Shown piece by piece: positions 57,601 to 64,000 of a stretch of 64,000 nt of DNA (the stretch's first letter is position 1; each line of letters opens with the position of its first letter). The notes under the pieces are model-generated. The model did no database searches, was not told where the DNA came from, and saw nothing but the letters and a program-made list of their open reading frames with translations. Both the position numbers and the translations under genes were made by a program. This DNA comes from Pandoraea terrae (lineage in GTDB: Bacteria > Pseudomonadota > Gammaproteobacteria > Burkholderiales > Burkholderiaceae). The stretch covers positions 186,001-250,000 of the forward strand of contig NZ_CABPRZ010000001.1 of assembly GCF_902459695.1 (NCBI RefSeq). The letters run 5' to 3'.

Positions 57601-58669
57601 TTTGCGCGATGTCGTCTTCACGGGCGGCGCCGGCGGGACGCTGCGCGCCACGGGCCGGATCCGTCTCGACACGCCCGAACCTGCCATGGACGTCTCCATC
57701 GTCGCAGACAAGTTGCAACTGTTCGCCGCGCCGGACCGGGAACTGGTGCTGACAGGGCAGGCGAAAGCGGCGGGGTCGGGCGAGACGCTGGCCGTCACCG
57801 GCAAATTCACGGTGGATCGCGCTCGCTTCGACATGCCGCCGGCGAGCGCGCCAAAGCTCGGCGACGACGTTCTGGTCGTTCGCGGCGGCGCCACGGCGCG
57901 GGGCGCGCCGGTGAAGGCAACCGAGGAAGCCGCGCGCATCGGCGCGCGTCCGGCCGGCCGCTTCTCGCCACGCATCGATATCGAGATCGATCTTGGCCGC
58001 GATTTCCGCTTCAAGGGGGCCGGCGCCGATTTGCTGTTGCGCGGCAGCCTGCGATTGCAGGGCGAGCCGCTCACCCCCCTGCGCGCCGTAGGGACGATCA
58101 AGGTGGCCGAGGGCACATACGAAGCGTTCGACCGAAAACTGGCGATTGACCGTGGCCTGATCAACTTCCAGGGGCCGCTCGACAATCCGGATATCTACAT
58201 TCAGGCCATGCGCCGCAATCAGGACGTGGCCGCCGGCGTGTTGGTCACCGGGACCATCCGTCAGTTGCGCGTGGCGCTGGTGTCCGAGCCGAACGTCTCC
58301 GACGAGGAAAAGCTGTCGTGGCTGCTGTTCGGCCACGGTCCCGACAGCGCCGGCCTGGGGCAGCGGCAGGCGATGGCGGGCGCGGCTGTGGCGCTATTGG
58401 GCGCGACCGGCGGCAGGAAGGTGATCAAGGACCTCGGCATCGACGAGTTCGGCATCGGCACGTCCGATTCGGGCTTGCCCGACGATCAGCAGGTCGTGAA
58501 GGTCGGCCGCGCGCTCTCTGACAACTTCTCGCTCGGCGCCGAACAGAGCCTGACCAGCGCGGCGACCATCGTCAAATTGACGTGGCAGGCGTCGCGCCGC
58601 TGGCAGTTGGTGCTGCGCGCCGGCTCGCTGAACGGGTTTGACGTCCTGTTCAACCGCCGTTTTGATTGA
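54629..58669 (+). CDS. tamB: translocation and assembly module protein TamB
   Basis: 1346 residues. A Pro/Thr-rich N-terminus (PPTPPTPPTPP, encoded by tandem 9-base repeats) precedes one membrane helix (about 30-52). The long beta-helical AsmA/TamB-like region follows, and a C-terminal DUF490 domain ends with FLKGAGADLLLRGSLRLQG-type and DNPDIYIQAMRRNQD segments. It spans the periplasm and partners TamA; the family also moves phospholipids to the outer membrane. The one-base overlap (TGATG) with tamA indicates coupled expression. Confidence 0.95.
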   Translation: MTRDATPPPTPPTPPTPPRRPHRWGRWFAGTVVAPLLIVALAAALLGWALTNERGSRWLWQTAVSVMDGKLTGEWRGGTFAHGIRVDDVRYLDGATRITVSHLDGRWQLGMQPWHLNVDRLHAGDVEIVLPPSPPTTTPTKLPESLTLPLGLTLGDIRVTKLTLHTPDLVLQDVRLSGRSDGRDHTLLLDRVATPYGDVNANLKLSGLRPFVLGGDLGLRGTAGKMPVQVQARLTGSLEALGVTLDATGEKLNGHAVVDAAPFAEVPLKRAQISVDHLNPREFAPSAPIADVSVQADLRPVPDAATFRVSGPLTVINAAPGAIDAARVPVSSLRAQVELDAQRQALASLDVRLARRAVLTGSGEVRRVAVKNAASGEATEAMAGAFALAVRDLDLRELHGKLPATALAGPLDVTLDASGQRIVMDWRDAARRMRADVTLNADGTTIHALSLDAGAGQVAATGSLGNGEKGPYRAQIELTRFDPAAWYDLYGPQKKGAKLPLASVTGQLDAEGELRPELRLALKFALHDSAYANLPMSGGGMLRLAGSRMMPSDASLLVAGNRVVLKGSFGAAGDKLSVNVDAPALDKLGFGLSGLLKLDGQLAGTIERPTAVANVRAESLAFGEQKLAHLSGKLDISGGLHGQPQDRLNATLDGTGFSSPAVTLDRVNVALAGTRGAHTLKLLAHGKVRQAALGVSVAAAGAMTDTRAGVGWRGTVQTLENSGSARLHLAAPWQVEASGEHIHLGAATLTTAAGTLVLANFDYGAGQMRSAGALQALDVGQILSVVGTLTGETPSVASDLVLDGRWNVQLGQRADGFVEVVRRSGDVSLPRGGVNPHVNVTVTGIPGLTTERGAISRIALGLSDLKARLELSGNTAKATVRAASGLAGTLDADAATTLKLDNGLPRVPDDAPLSGRIAMAVPDLSKLGTLAGAQYAFKGRAKLQMTLAGTVGRPRPTGELTGDGLSVAMFDTGIGLNDGRVRVALSPDAIDLRDVVFTGGAGGTLRATGRIRLDTPEPAMDVSIVADKLQLFAAPDRELVLTGQAKAAGSGETLAVTGKFTVDRARFDMPPASAPKLGDDVLVVRGGATARGAPVKATEEAARIGARPAGRFSPRIDIEIDLGRDFRFKGAGADLLLRGSLRLQGEPLTPLRAVGTIKVAEGTYEAFDRKLAIDRGLINFQGPLDNPDIYIQAMRRNQDVAAGVLVTGTIRQLRVALVSEPNVSDEEKLSWLLFGHGPDSAGLGQRQAMAGAAVALLGATGGRKVIKDLGIDEFGIGTSDSGLPDDQQVVKVGRALSDNFSLGAEQSLTSAATIVKLTWQASRRWQLVLRAGSLNGFDVLFNRRFD
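54650..54676 (+). repeat. three 9-bp tandem repeats in the tamB N-terminus
   Basis: CCGCCCACG occurs three times in direct tandem with a partial fourth. Each unit encodes Pro-Pro-Thr in the tamB frame, so changes in copy number would change linker length without a frameshift. Confidence 0.8.
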
Positions 58670-58754
58670 GCGCCGGCTGTCGCGGCATGCCAATGCCGCG
58701 GTGGTCGTCGTACACTGTGGCCACCCGCCACGCCCCGATATGCAGGAGTCCACA

Positions 58755-59327
58755 ATGCCGCTATCCACAACGTTGAGCAAAGGAGTCGCCATGGGTCTGT
58801 TTGCCAGTCTGCTCGCGCTGTTCGGCTGCGACCAGCAGCAGATCGACAAGGTGCGCCAACAGGCGCGCGACGCGGTCAATGCGGTCAAGCCCGACAATTT
58901 GATGTTGAAGGACTTGAAACCCGGCGAGTCGACGGAAGCGGACATCCGCGGCCAGATGGGCAAGCCCGAAATCGTGTGGGAGAACGAGGACGGCTCGCGC
59001 CGGCTTGAATATCCGCGCAGCCCGGGCGGCTTGCGGACCTATATGGTCGATATCGGCCCGGACGGCAAGTTGCGCGCCGTCTCGCAGGCGCTGACCGACC
59101 AGAATTTCCAGCAAGTGCGGCCCGGGATGACGAAGGATGACGTGCGGCGCCTTCTCGGCAAGCCGACCTCAGTCGCGGAATACCGCTTGAAGCGCGAAGA
59201 AGTCTGGAGCTGGCGCTGGCTGGAAGACGGCGTGAACACCAGCGCGCTGTTCAATGCGCATTTCGGGCCGGACGGCCGCATCGTCACGACCTCCCGCGCG
59301 CCTGATCCGGCGGGCGAGCGCCCCTGA
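58755..59327 (+). CDS. SmpA/OmlA (BamE-like) outer membrane lipoprotein
   Basis: 190 residues. Lipobox LLALFGC (Cys25) and two BamE-like fold copies: LKPGESTEADIRGQMGKPEIVWENEDGSRRLEYP and VRPGMTKDDVRRLLGKPTSV-WSWRWLEDGVN. It should be a lipid-anchored envelope protein. BamE itself is smaller and single-domain, so this is a relative, not BamE. Both ATG 58755 and ATG 58791 have AGGAG ribosome sites; 58755 gives a signal peptide with a basic residue. It follows tamB by 85 bases. Confidence 0.85.
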   Translation: MPLSTTLSKGVAMGLFASLLALFGCDQQQIDKVRQQARDAVNAVKPDNLMLKDLKPGESTEADIRGQMGKPEIVWENEDGSRRLEYPRSPGGLRTYMVDIGPDGKLRAVSQALTDQNFQQVRPGMTKDDVRRLLGKPTSVAEYRLKREEVWSWRWLEDGVNTSALFNAHFGPDGRIVTTSRAPDPAGERP

Positions 59328-59367
59328 TCCATCGGCCCGGGGCGGCACCCACGCCGCCCCGGCGGGC

Positions 59368-61476
59368 TTACTTCACTCGCATGCCCGGCTTCGCGCCGCT
59401 GTTGGGCTCGAGGATGTAGATGCCCGGCTCGGCCTTTTCGTCTTTGGCGGAGGCGGCGAGCACCATGCCTTCTGACAGCCCGAACTTCATTTTGCGCGGC
59501 GCGAGGTTGGCGACCATCACCGTCAGCTTGCCGACCAGCTGCTCAGGCGCATAGGCCGACTTGATGCCCGAGAACACGTTGCGGGTTTTCTCTTCGCCGA
59601 CATCGAGCGTCAGTTGCAGCAGCTTGTCGGAACCCACGACTGGCTGGCAATCCACGATACGCGCGATACGCAAATCGATCTTCGCGAAATCGTCGATGCT
59701 GATGAACCCGTCGCCGACATCAGCGGCAGGCACAGCCGCCGTCCTGGCTGCGGCCGCGGCTTTGCCCTTTGCGTCGGCGGCAGCTGCGGGCGGGGCGGCC
59801 TGCAGCGAATCGCGGTTCGCGGCGAGCATCGCTTCGATCTGCTTGCCCTCGACGCGCGTCATCAGGTGTTTGTAGGCGGCCACCGGATGGGCTTCGGAGA
59901 GCGGCGAGGCCACGTCCAGCCACGTCAGCGGCGCGATGTTCAGGAAGCGCTCGACCGCTTCGGCCGTACCCGGCAGCACCGGCTTGAGGTACAGCGTGAG
60001 CAGGCGGAATGCCTCCAGGCAAACGCTGCATGCCTCGTGCAGGGCCGCGGCGTTGGCCGGGTCCTTCGCGAGATCCCAGGGCTTGACCGTGTCGACGTAA
60101 CCATTGACGGTGTCCGCCAGCTCCATCACGTGGCGCAACGCCTTGCCGTACTCGCGGGCCTCGAACAGGCTGGCGATCTGCGGCGCGGCGGCACGCAGCT
60201 CCACCAGCAGCGGCAGCGACATCGCGGCAGGGGAGATCCGGCCCTCGAAGCGCTTGAGCAGGAAGCCGGCCGCGCGGCTGGCAATGTTGACGTACTTGCC
60301 GACCAGGTCGCTGTTCACGCGCGCGACGAAATCATCGAGGTTCAGGTCGATGTCTTCCATCGTGCTGTTGAGTTTCGCGCCGATGTAATAGCGCAGCCAT
60401 TCCGGATTCAGGCCCGAATCGATGAAGCTTTGTGCCGTGATGAAAGTCCCGCGCGACTTCGACATCTTCTGGCCGTCGACGGTCAGGAAGCCGTGCGCGA
60501 ACACGTTGGTCGGCGTGCGATGGCCCGAGAACTCGAGCATGGCGGGCCAGAACAGCGTGTGGAAGTACAGGATGTCCTTGCCGATGAAGTGGAACTGCTC
60601 GGTGTTCGTCCCCGGCTTGACCCATTCCTCGAAATTCAAGCCTTTCTGCTCGCAAAGATTCTTGAAACTGGCGTAATAGCCGACCGGCGCATCGAGCCAG
60701 ACGTAGAAATACTTGCCGGGTGCGCCCGGGATCTCGAAGCCGAAATACGGCGCATCGCGCGAAATGTCCCAATCGGCCAGCGTCGAGCCGCCGTCGGCCT
60801 CGTCGCCATTGCCGAGCCATTCCTTCATCTTGTTGGCAGCTTCGGGCTGGGCGAGGCCCGCGACCCACCGGCGCAGGAACTGTTCGCAGCGCGGGTCCGA
60901 CAATTTGAAGAAATAGTGCGTCGAAGTCTTGCGCACAGGCGTCGCACCGGACACGACCGAATACGGATTGATCAGCTCCGTCGGCAAGTAGGTCGAGCCG
61001 CAGACTTCGCAGGAATCACCGTATTGGTCCTTGGCGCCGCACTTCGGGCACTCGCCCTTGATGAAACGGTCCGGCAGGAACATTTCCTTGACCGGGTCGT
61101 AGGCTTGTTCGATGTCCCGCGCCTCGATCAGGCCCTCGGCTTGCAGCGCCAGGTAAATCTGCTCGGAAAGCACGCGGTTTTCGTCGGAATCGGTCGAATA
61201 ATAGTTATCGAACGAAATGCCGAAGCTGTCGAAATCGCGTTTGTGCTCGAGCCAGACGCGGTCGATCAGCTGCTTGGGCGTGATGCCTTCCTTCTCCGCA
61301 CGCAGCATGACCGGCGTACCGTGCGTGTCGTCGGCACCGACGTAGTACACCTCATGCCCCTGCATTCGCATGAACCGCACCCAAATATCGGTCTGGATGT
61401 ATTCCACCAGGTGGCCGATGTGGATCTGGCCATTGGCGTACGGCAGTGCGGAAGTGACAAGAATGCGGCGGGACAT
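59368..61476 (-). CDS. metG: methionyl-tRNA synthetase
   Basis: 702 residues. The catalytic domain has [12 protein letters not shown] (HIGH type), a zinc knuckle with [18 protein letters not shown], and KMSKSRGTF. The anticodon domain follows. A Lys/Ala-rich linker (about 570-590) joins a C-terminal tRNA-binding (Trbp111-like) domain, [17 protein letters not shown] to [12 protein letters not shown], that supports dimer formation. The full-length, zinc-containing E. coli-like form is seen. Confidence 0.98.
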   Translation of the reverse strand: MSRRILVTSALPYANGQIHIGHLVEYIQTDIWVRFMRMQGHEVYYVGADDTHGTPVMLRAEKEGITPKQLIDRVWLEHKRDFDSFGISFDNYYSTDSDENRVLSEQIYLALQAEGLIEARDIEQAYDPVKEMFLPDRFIKGECPKCGAKDQYGDSCEVCGSTYLPTELINPYSVVSGATPVRKTSTHYFFKLSDPRCEQFLRRWVAGLAQPEAANKMKEWLGNGDEADGGSTLADWDISRDAPYFGFEIPGAPGKYFYVWLDAPVGYYASFKNLCEQKGLNFEEWVKPGTNTEQFHFIGKDILYFHTLFWPAMLEFSGHRTPTNVFAHGFLTVDGQKMSKSRGTFITAQSFIDSGLNPEWLRYYIGAKLNSTMEDIDLNLDDFVARVNSDLVGKYVNIASRAAGFLLKRFEGRISPAAMSLPLLVELRAAAPQIASLFEAREYGKALRHVMELADTVNGYVDTVKPWDLAKDPANAAALHEACSVCLEAFRLLTLYLKPVLPGTAEAVERFLNIAPLTWLDVASPLSEAHPVAAYKHLMTRVEGKQIEAMLAANRDSLQAAPPAAAADAKGKAAAAARTAAVPAADVGDGFISIDDFAKIDLRIARIVDCQPVVGSDKLLQLTLDVGEEKTRNVFSGIKSAYAPEQLVGKLTVMVANLAPRKMKFGLSEGMVLAASAKDEKAEPGIYILEPNSGAKPGMRVK

Positions 61477-61527
61477 GTCGTATGGGTTGGGTGAAGAAGG
61501 GAGTGGACGTCAGTGACGCAAGCAGTG

Positions 61528-61536
61528 ATTTTAGCA
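61528..61536 (-). promoter_or_regulatory. extended -10 promoter of metG
   Basis: On the minus strand TGCTAAAAT matches an extended -10 element, about 52 bases before the metG ATG. The upstream region is GC-rich without a -35, as expected for this promoter class. Confidence 0.5.
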
Positions 61537-61597
61537 GGCGCGGGGCTCGGGCGGGCGGCGCGCCCCGCTTTCGTGCCTGTTCACGCGGATAACGGGC

Positions 61598-61626
61598 AAA
61601 AAAAAGCCGGAACCATGGCTCCGGCT
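61598..61626 (-). terminator. intrinsic terminator of the OmpA-like lipoprotein gene
   Basis: AGCCGGA (61605-61611) pairs with TCCGGCT (61620-61626), and reading on the minus strand the stem is followed by eight T. It ends the upstream minus-strand gene. Confidence 0.85.
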
Positions 61627-61746
61627 GAACTAGGCACACTAAACGTCAAAAACAAAGAGGAGATGGAAGCCGGGACGGCGCTTCCGTGAGGTCTGAGGCG
61701 CCCGCGCAGGATAAGTTCAAACGATTCATTGTGCGGCGCAGCATGC

Positions 61747-62403
61747 TTAGCCGCGCGGTGCTGCTTGCGCAGCGCGCAAATAAATCTCCACGCGGCGGTT
61801 TTGCGCGCGGCCGGCTTCCGTGCCGTTGTCCGCGACCGGCTGGTTCGGGCCACGGCCTTCGGCGGACAGGCGTTGACGGGCCACCCCGTGGTCACCCAGA
61901 TAGTTGGCCACGCTTTCGGCGCGCGCGCGCGACAGATTCATGTTCAACTGCATGCTTCCGGTGCTGTCCGTGTGGCCCACGACCGCGGCCGTGACTTCAG
62001 GGCTCTGGTTGAGCGTCTGGGCGACCTGGTCGAGCACGCTGCGGAAGTTCGGCGCGATCGTGGCGCTGTTGGTGGCGAATGACACGGAGCTCGGGATATT
62101 GACCTTCAGCGAGCCGTCGGGTTGTTCCGAGATCTGCGTGCCCGTGCCTTGCGTCGCGCCGGTCAGCTTGCCCTTGATGGCCGACCAGTTGTAGCCGGCC
62201 GCACCGCCTGCCGCCGCGCCGACGGCGGCGCCGACCAACGTGCCGGTGGTGTTGCCGCCGATCAGGTTGCCCAGCCCCGCGCCAACCGCGGCGCCAACGC
62301 CCGTGCCGACGGCCGTGTTGGTGCCCTGCTGCGTCTGGCAGCCGGCCAGCAGTGCGGCGGCGGCGACGACGACGGCGGATACGCGAAGAGTATTCTTGTC
62401 CAT
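61747..62403 (-). CDS. OmpA family lipoprotein with glycine-zipper region
   Basis: 218 residues. Lipobox LLAGC (Cys22), a Gly-rich zipper region (about 30-72: GTGVGAAVGAGLGNLIGGNTTGTLVGAAVGAAAGGAAGY), and a C-terminal OmpA-like domain with VGHTDSTGSMQLNMNLSRARAESVANYL and QNRRVEIYL. It should bind peptidoglycan and anchor the outer membrane, as YiaD in E. coli. AAGGAG lies six bases before the start. It diverges from apbC. Confidence 0.92.
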   Translation of the reverse strand: MDKNTLRVSAVVVAAAALLAGCQTQQGTNTAVGTGVGAAVGAGLGNLIGGNTTGTLVGAAVGAAAGGAAGYNWSAIKGKLTGATQGTGTQISEQPDGSLKVNIPSSVSFATNSATIAPNFRSVLDQVAQTLNQSPEVTAAVVGHTDSTGSMQLNMNLSRARAESVANYLGDHGVARQRLSAEGRGPNQPVADNGTEAGRAQNRRVEIYLRAAQAAPRG

Positions 62404-62485
62404 GGAAGGCTCCTTATCGATTAACTTGCTGTGTGGTGTGACATGCGTGGAAACCGCCTCGAAGCACGCGCGCCGGGCAGGGCTA

Positions 62486-62516
62486 TTGATCGCGCCGGCG
62501 CACTACCTCTTACAAT
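62486..62516 (+). promoter_or_regulatory. candidate apbC promoter
   Basis: TTGATC (62486-62491) and TACAAT (62511-62516) are separated by 19 bases, slightly long for sigma70. The leader to apbC would be about 165 bases; no gene is supported in it. Confidence 0.35.
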
Positions 62517-62687
62517 ACTGCCGAGTACTGGCAGCAGGCAAGGGACCGGAGTTCCAGCGAGGAGTTCCCCGAAAGCACGTGCGCTTGAATCGTAGACGAG
62601 TCTGTGCGCCACGTTTGTTACAAGTTGTTAGCGCTGCTGCGCATTTTGATTTGCGGCAGCGAGACAGGACATGTGAGAGAGACCGAG

Positions 62688-63770
62688 ATGAACGTTGAAA
62701 GCATCAACGACGTATTGCGCGGCATCGTCGACCCCGATACCGGGCTCGACCTGATCGGCGGCAAGTATGTCAAGCAGGTGGCGGCCGACAATGGCCACGT
62801 CGGCATCGAGATCGAGTTCGGCTATCCCGCGAAGAGCCAATTCGAGGCCATGCGCGAGCGCATCGTCGCGGCCGTGTCGACGCTGCCGGGCGTCGAACAG
62901 GTGATCGTGCAGGTGGGCCAGAAGATCGTCGCCCATGCCGTCCAGCGCGGCGTGAAGCTGCTGCCGGGCGTGAAGAACATCGTGGCCGTGGCCTCGGGCA
63001 AGGGCGGCGTGGGCAAGAGCACCACGGCGGTTAATCTGGCGCTGGCGCTGGCTGACGAAGGTGCGCGCGTCGGCATCCTGGACGCCGACATCTACGGCCC
63101 GTCGTTGCCGACCTTGCTCGGTATCCACGGCAAGCCGCAATCGAAGGACGGCAAGACGCTGGAGCCGATGATCGGTCACGGCCTGCAAGCGAGTTCCATC
63201 GGTTTCCTGATCGAGCCCGATAACCCCATGGTATGGCGCGGCCCGATGGTGACGCAGGCGCTCGAGCAATTGCTGAACCAGACGAACTGGCAGGACCTCG
63301 ACTATCTGATCGTGGATATGCCGCCGGGCACGGGCGACGTCCAGCTGACGCTGGCGCAAAAGGTGCCGGTTACCGGCGCGGTGATTGTCACGACGCCGCA
63401 GGATCTGGCGTTGCTGGACGCGCGCAAGGGCGTGAAGATGTTCGAGAAGGTCGGTGTGCCGATTCTCGGTCTGGTCGAGAACATGAGCGTACATATCTGC
63501 TCGAACTGCGGCCACGAGGAGCCGATTTTCGGCGTGGGCGGCGGCGAGCGCATGTGCCACGACTTCGGTATCGATCTGCTGGGCAAGTTGCCGCTGGAGA
63601 TGAGCATTCGCGTGCATGCCGACGCGGGCGTGCCGAGCGTGGCGGCCGAGCCGGACGGCAAGGTGGCCGAGCGCTACCGCGCCATTGCGCGCCAGATGGC
63701 GGTCAAGATTGCGTCGAAGGCGAAGGACATGAGCAGCAAGTTCCCGTCGATCGTGGTGCAGAACACCTGA
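62688..63770 (+). CDS. apbC: iron-sulfur cluster carrier protein ApbC (Mrp/NBP35 family)
   Basis: 360 residues. An N-terminal MIP18 (DUF59) domain (MNVESINDVLRGIVDPDTGLDLI) is followed by a MinD-type P-loop ATPase with VASGKGGVGKSTTAVNLA, DADIYGPSLP, DMPPGTGDVQLTL and a CSNCG pair that can hold the [4Fe-4S] cluster. ApbC carries and transfers iron-sulfur clusters. The start MNVESIND has the GAGAGAGACCGAG purine stretch upstream. dcd follows, as in other Burkholderiales. Confidence 0.96.
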   Translation: MNVESINDVLRGIVDPDTGLDLIGGKYVKQVAADNGHVGIEIEFGYPAKSQFEAMRERIVAAVSTLPGVEQVIVQVGQKIVAHAVQRGVKLLPGVKNIVAVASGKGGVGKSTTAVNLALALADEGARVGILDADIYGPSLPTLLGIHGKPQSKDGKTLEPMIGHGLQASSIGFLIEPDNPMVWRGPMVTQALEQLLNQTNWQDLDYLIVDMPPGTGDVQLTLAQKVPVTGAVIVTTPQDLALLDARKGVKMFEKVGVPILGLVENMSVHICSNCGHEEPIFGVGGGERMCHDFGIDLLGKLPLEMSIRVHADAGVPSVAAEPDGKVAERYRAIARQMAVKIASKAKDMSSKFPSIVVQNT

Positions 63771-63864
63771 GGCGCGGGCGGGGCCGGAGCACTTTCCGCC
63801 CCGCACCGCAACAATCGCGTAAAATGTCGCCTTCTTTCCACGCACCACGGAATTCAGGCGCAAT

Positions 63865-64000
63865 ATGACCATCAAGTCCGATAAATGGATCCGGCGGATG
63901 GCCGAAGAGCACGGCATGATCGAGCCCTTCGAGCCCAAGCAGGTCCGAGCCTCGCAGGACGGGCAAAAAATCGTCAGCTTCGGCACGTCGAGCTATGGCT
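63865..64000 (+). CDS. dcd: dCTP deaminase (partial, N-terminal)
   Basis: The first 45 codons, [22 protein letters not shown], then [20 protein letters not shown], match dCTP deaminase, which makes dUTP from dCTP. The gene runs off the end of the window. The opening agrees with the family and with the apbC-dcd neighbourhood. Confidence 0.93.
   Translation, partial: MTIKSDKWIRRMAEEHGMIEPFEPKQVRASQDGQKIVSFGTSSYG

Noticed and set aside
56168-58336. 722-codon minus-strand open frame within tamB
   Set aside because: Shadow frame opposite tamB with Arg/His/Gln-rich composition and no recognisable motif.
63774-63812. GC-rich stem after apbC as a terminator
   Set aside because: No T-run follows and the next gene on the same strand starts within about 90 bases.

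Overview
The window is a GC-rich (about 65% by eye) betaproteobacterial chromosome segment. Gene order points to the Burkholderiales and most likely Burkholderiaceae: gyrA / serC-pheA-tyrA-aroA-cmk-rpsA-ihfB-lapA-lapB-ugd-hldA-hldD-cysM, zapA followed by 6S RNA, and panD-panC-scpA next to tamA-tamB. A Pandoraea-like genome is my best guess, by inference from synteny only. I saw no prophage, insertion sequence, CRISPR array, rRNA or tRNA gene. Most of the window is core chromosome.

Layout. 1-5.2 kb: the end of an enoyl-CoA hydratase, a malonyl-CoA-synthetase-like ligase, a SIMPL-domain protein, an EVE-domain protein, a ferritin-like protein and an OmpA-type porin. 5.5-22 kb: gyrA, then the aromatic amino acid and envelope superoperon (serC, pheA, tyrA, aroA, cmk, rpsA, ihfB, lapA, lapB, ugd, hldA, hldD), closed by a clear terminator. 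22-31.4 kb: cysM, mltB, a histone-deacetylase-like amidohydrolase, an enoyl-CoA hydratase, ferredoxin-NADP reductase, a pair of peptidases of unusual families (S53 sedolisin and S10 carboxypeptidase) and a monoacylglycerol-lipase-like hydrolase. 31.7-36.4 kb: etfB-etfA, an acyl-CoA dehydrogenase, 6S RNA and a zapA/zapB-like pair.

36.4-49.8 kb is a cobalamin island. A B12 riboswitch controls btuB, followed by btuC-btuD-cobO-cobT-cobS-cobC. On the other strand lie btuF and cobU-cbiB-cobD, with cobQ divergent from cobU. The set covers uptake, adenosylation, amidation, aminopropanol attachment and nucleotide-loop assembly. It contains no corrin-ring genes. 49.8-64 kb: panD, panC, scpA, a DUF3460 gene, tamA-tamB, a BamE-like lipoprotein, metG, an OmpA-type lipoprotein, apbC and the start of dcd.

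The most informative non-coding signals are a sigma70-like promoter inside cmk that should drive rpsA, a LiuR-like operator at the etfBA start site, the promoter and riboswitch of btuB, 6S RNA with its terminator, a 15-bp hairpin between scpA and panC, tandem 10-bp repeats before the S53 peptidase, and apparently leaderless divergent starts for cobU and cobQ. I did not find a convincing wholly new system. The peptidase pair, an orphan 33-codon reading segment near 45.4 kb and the regulatory structures are the best leads.
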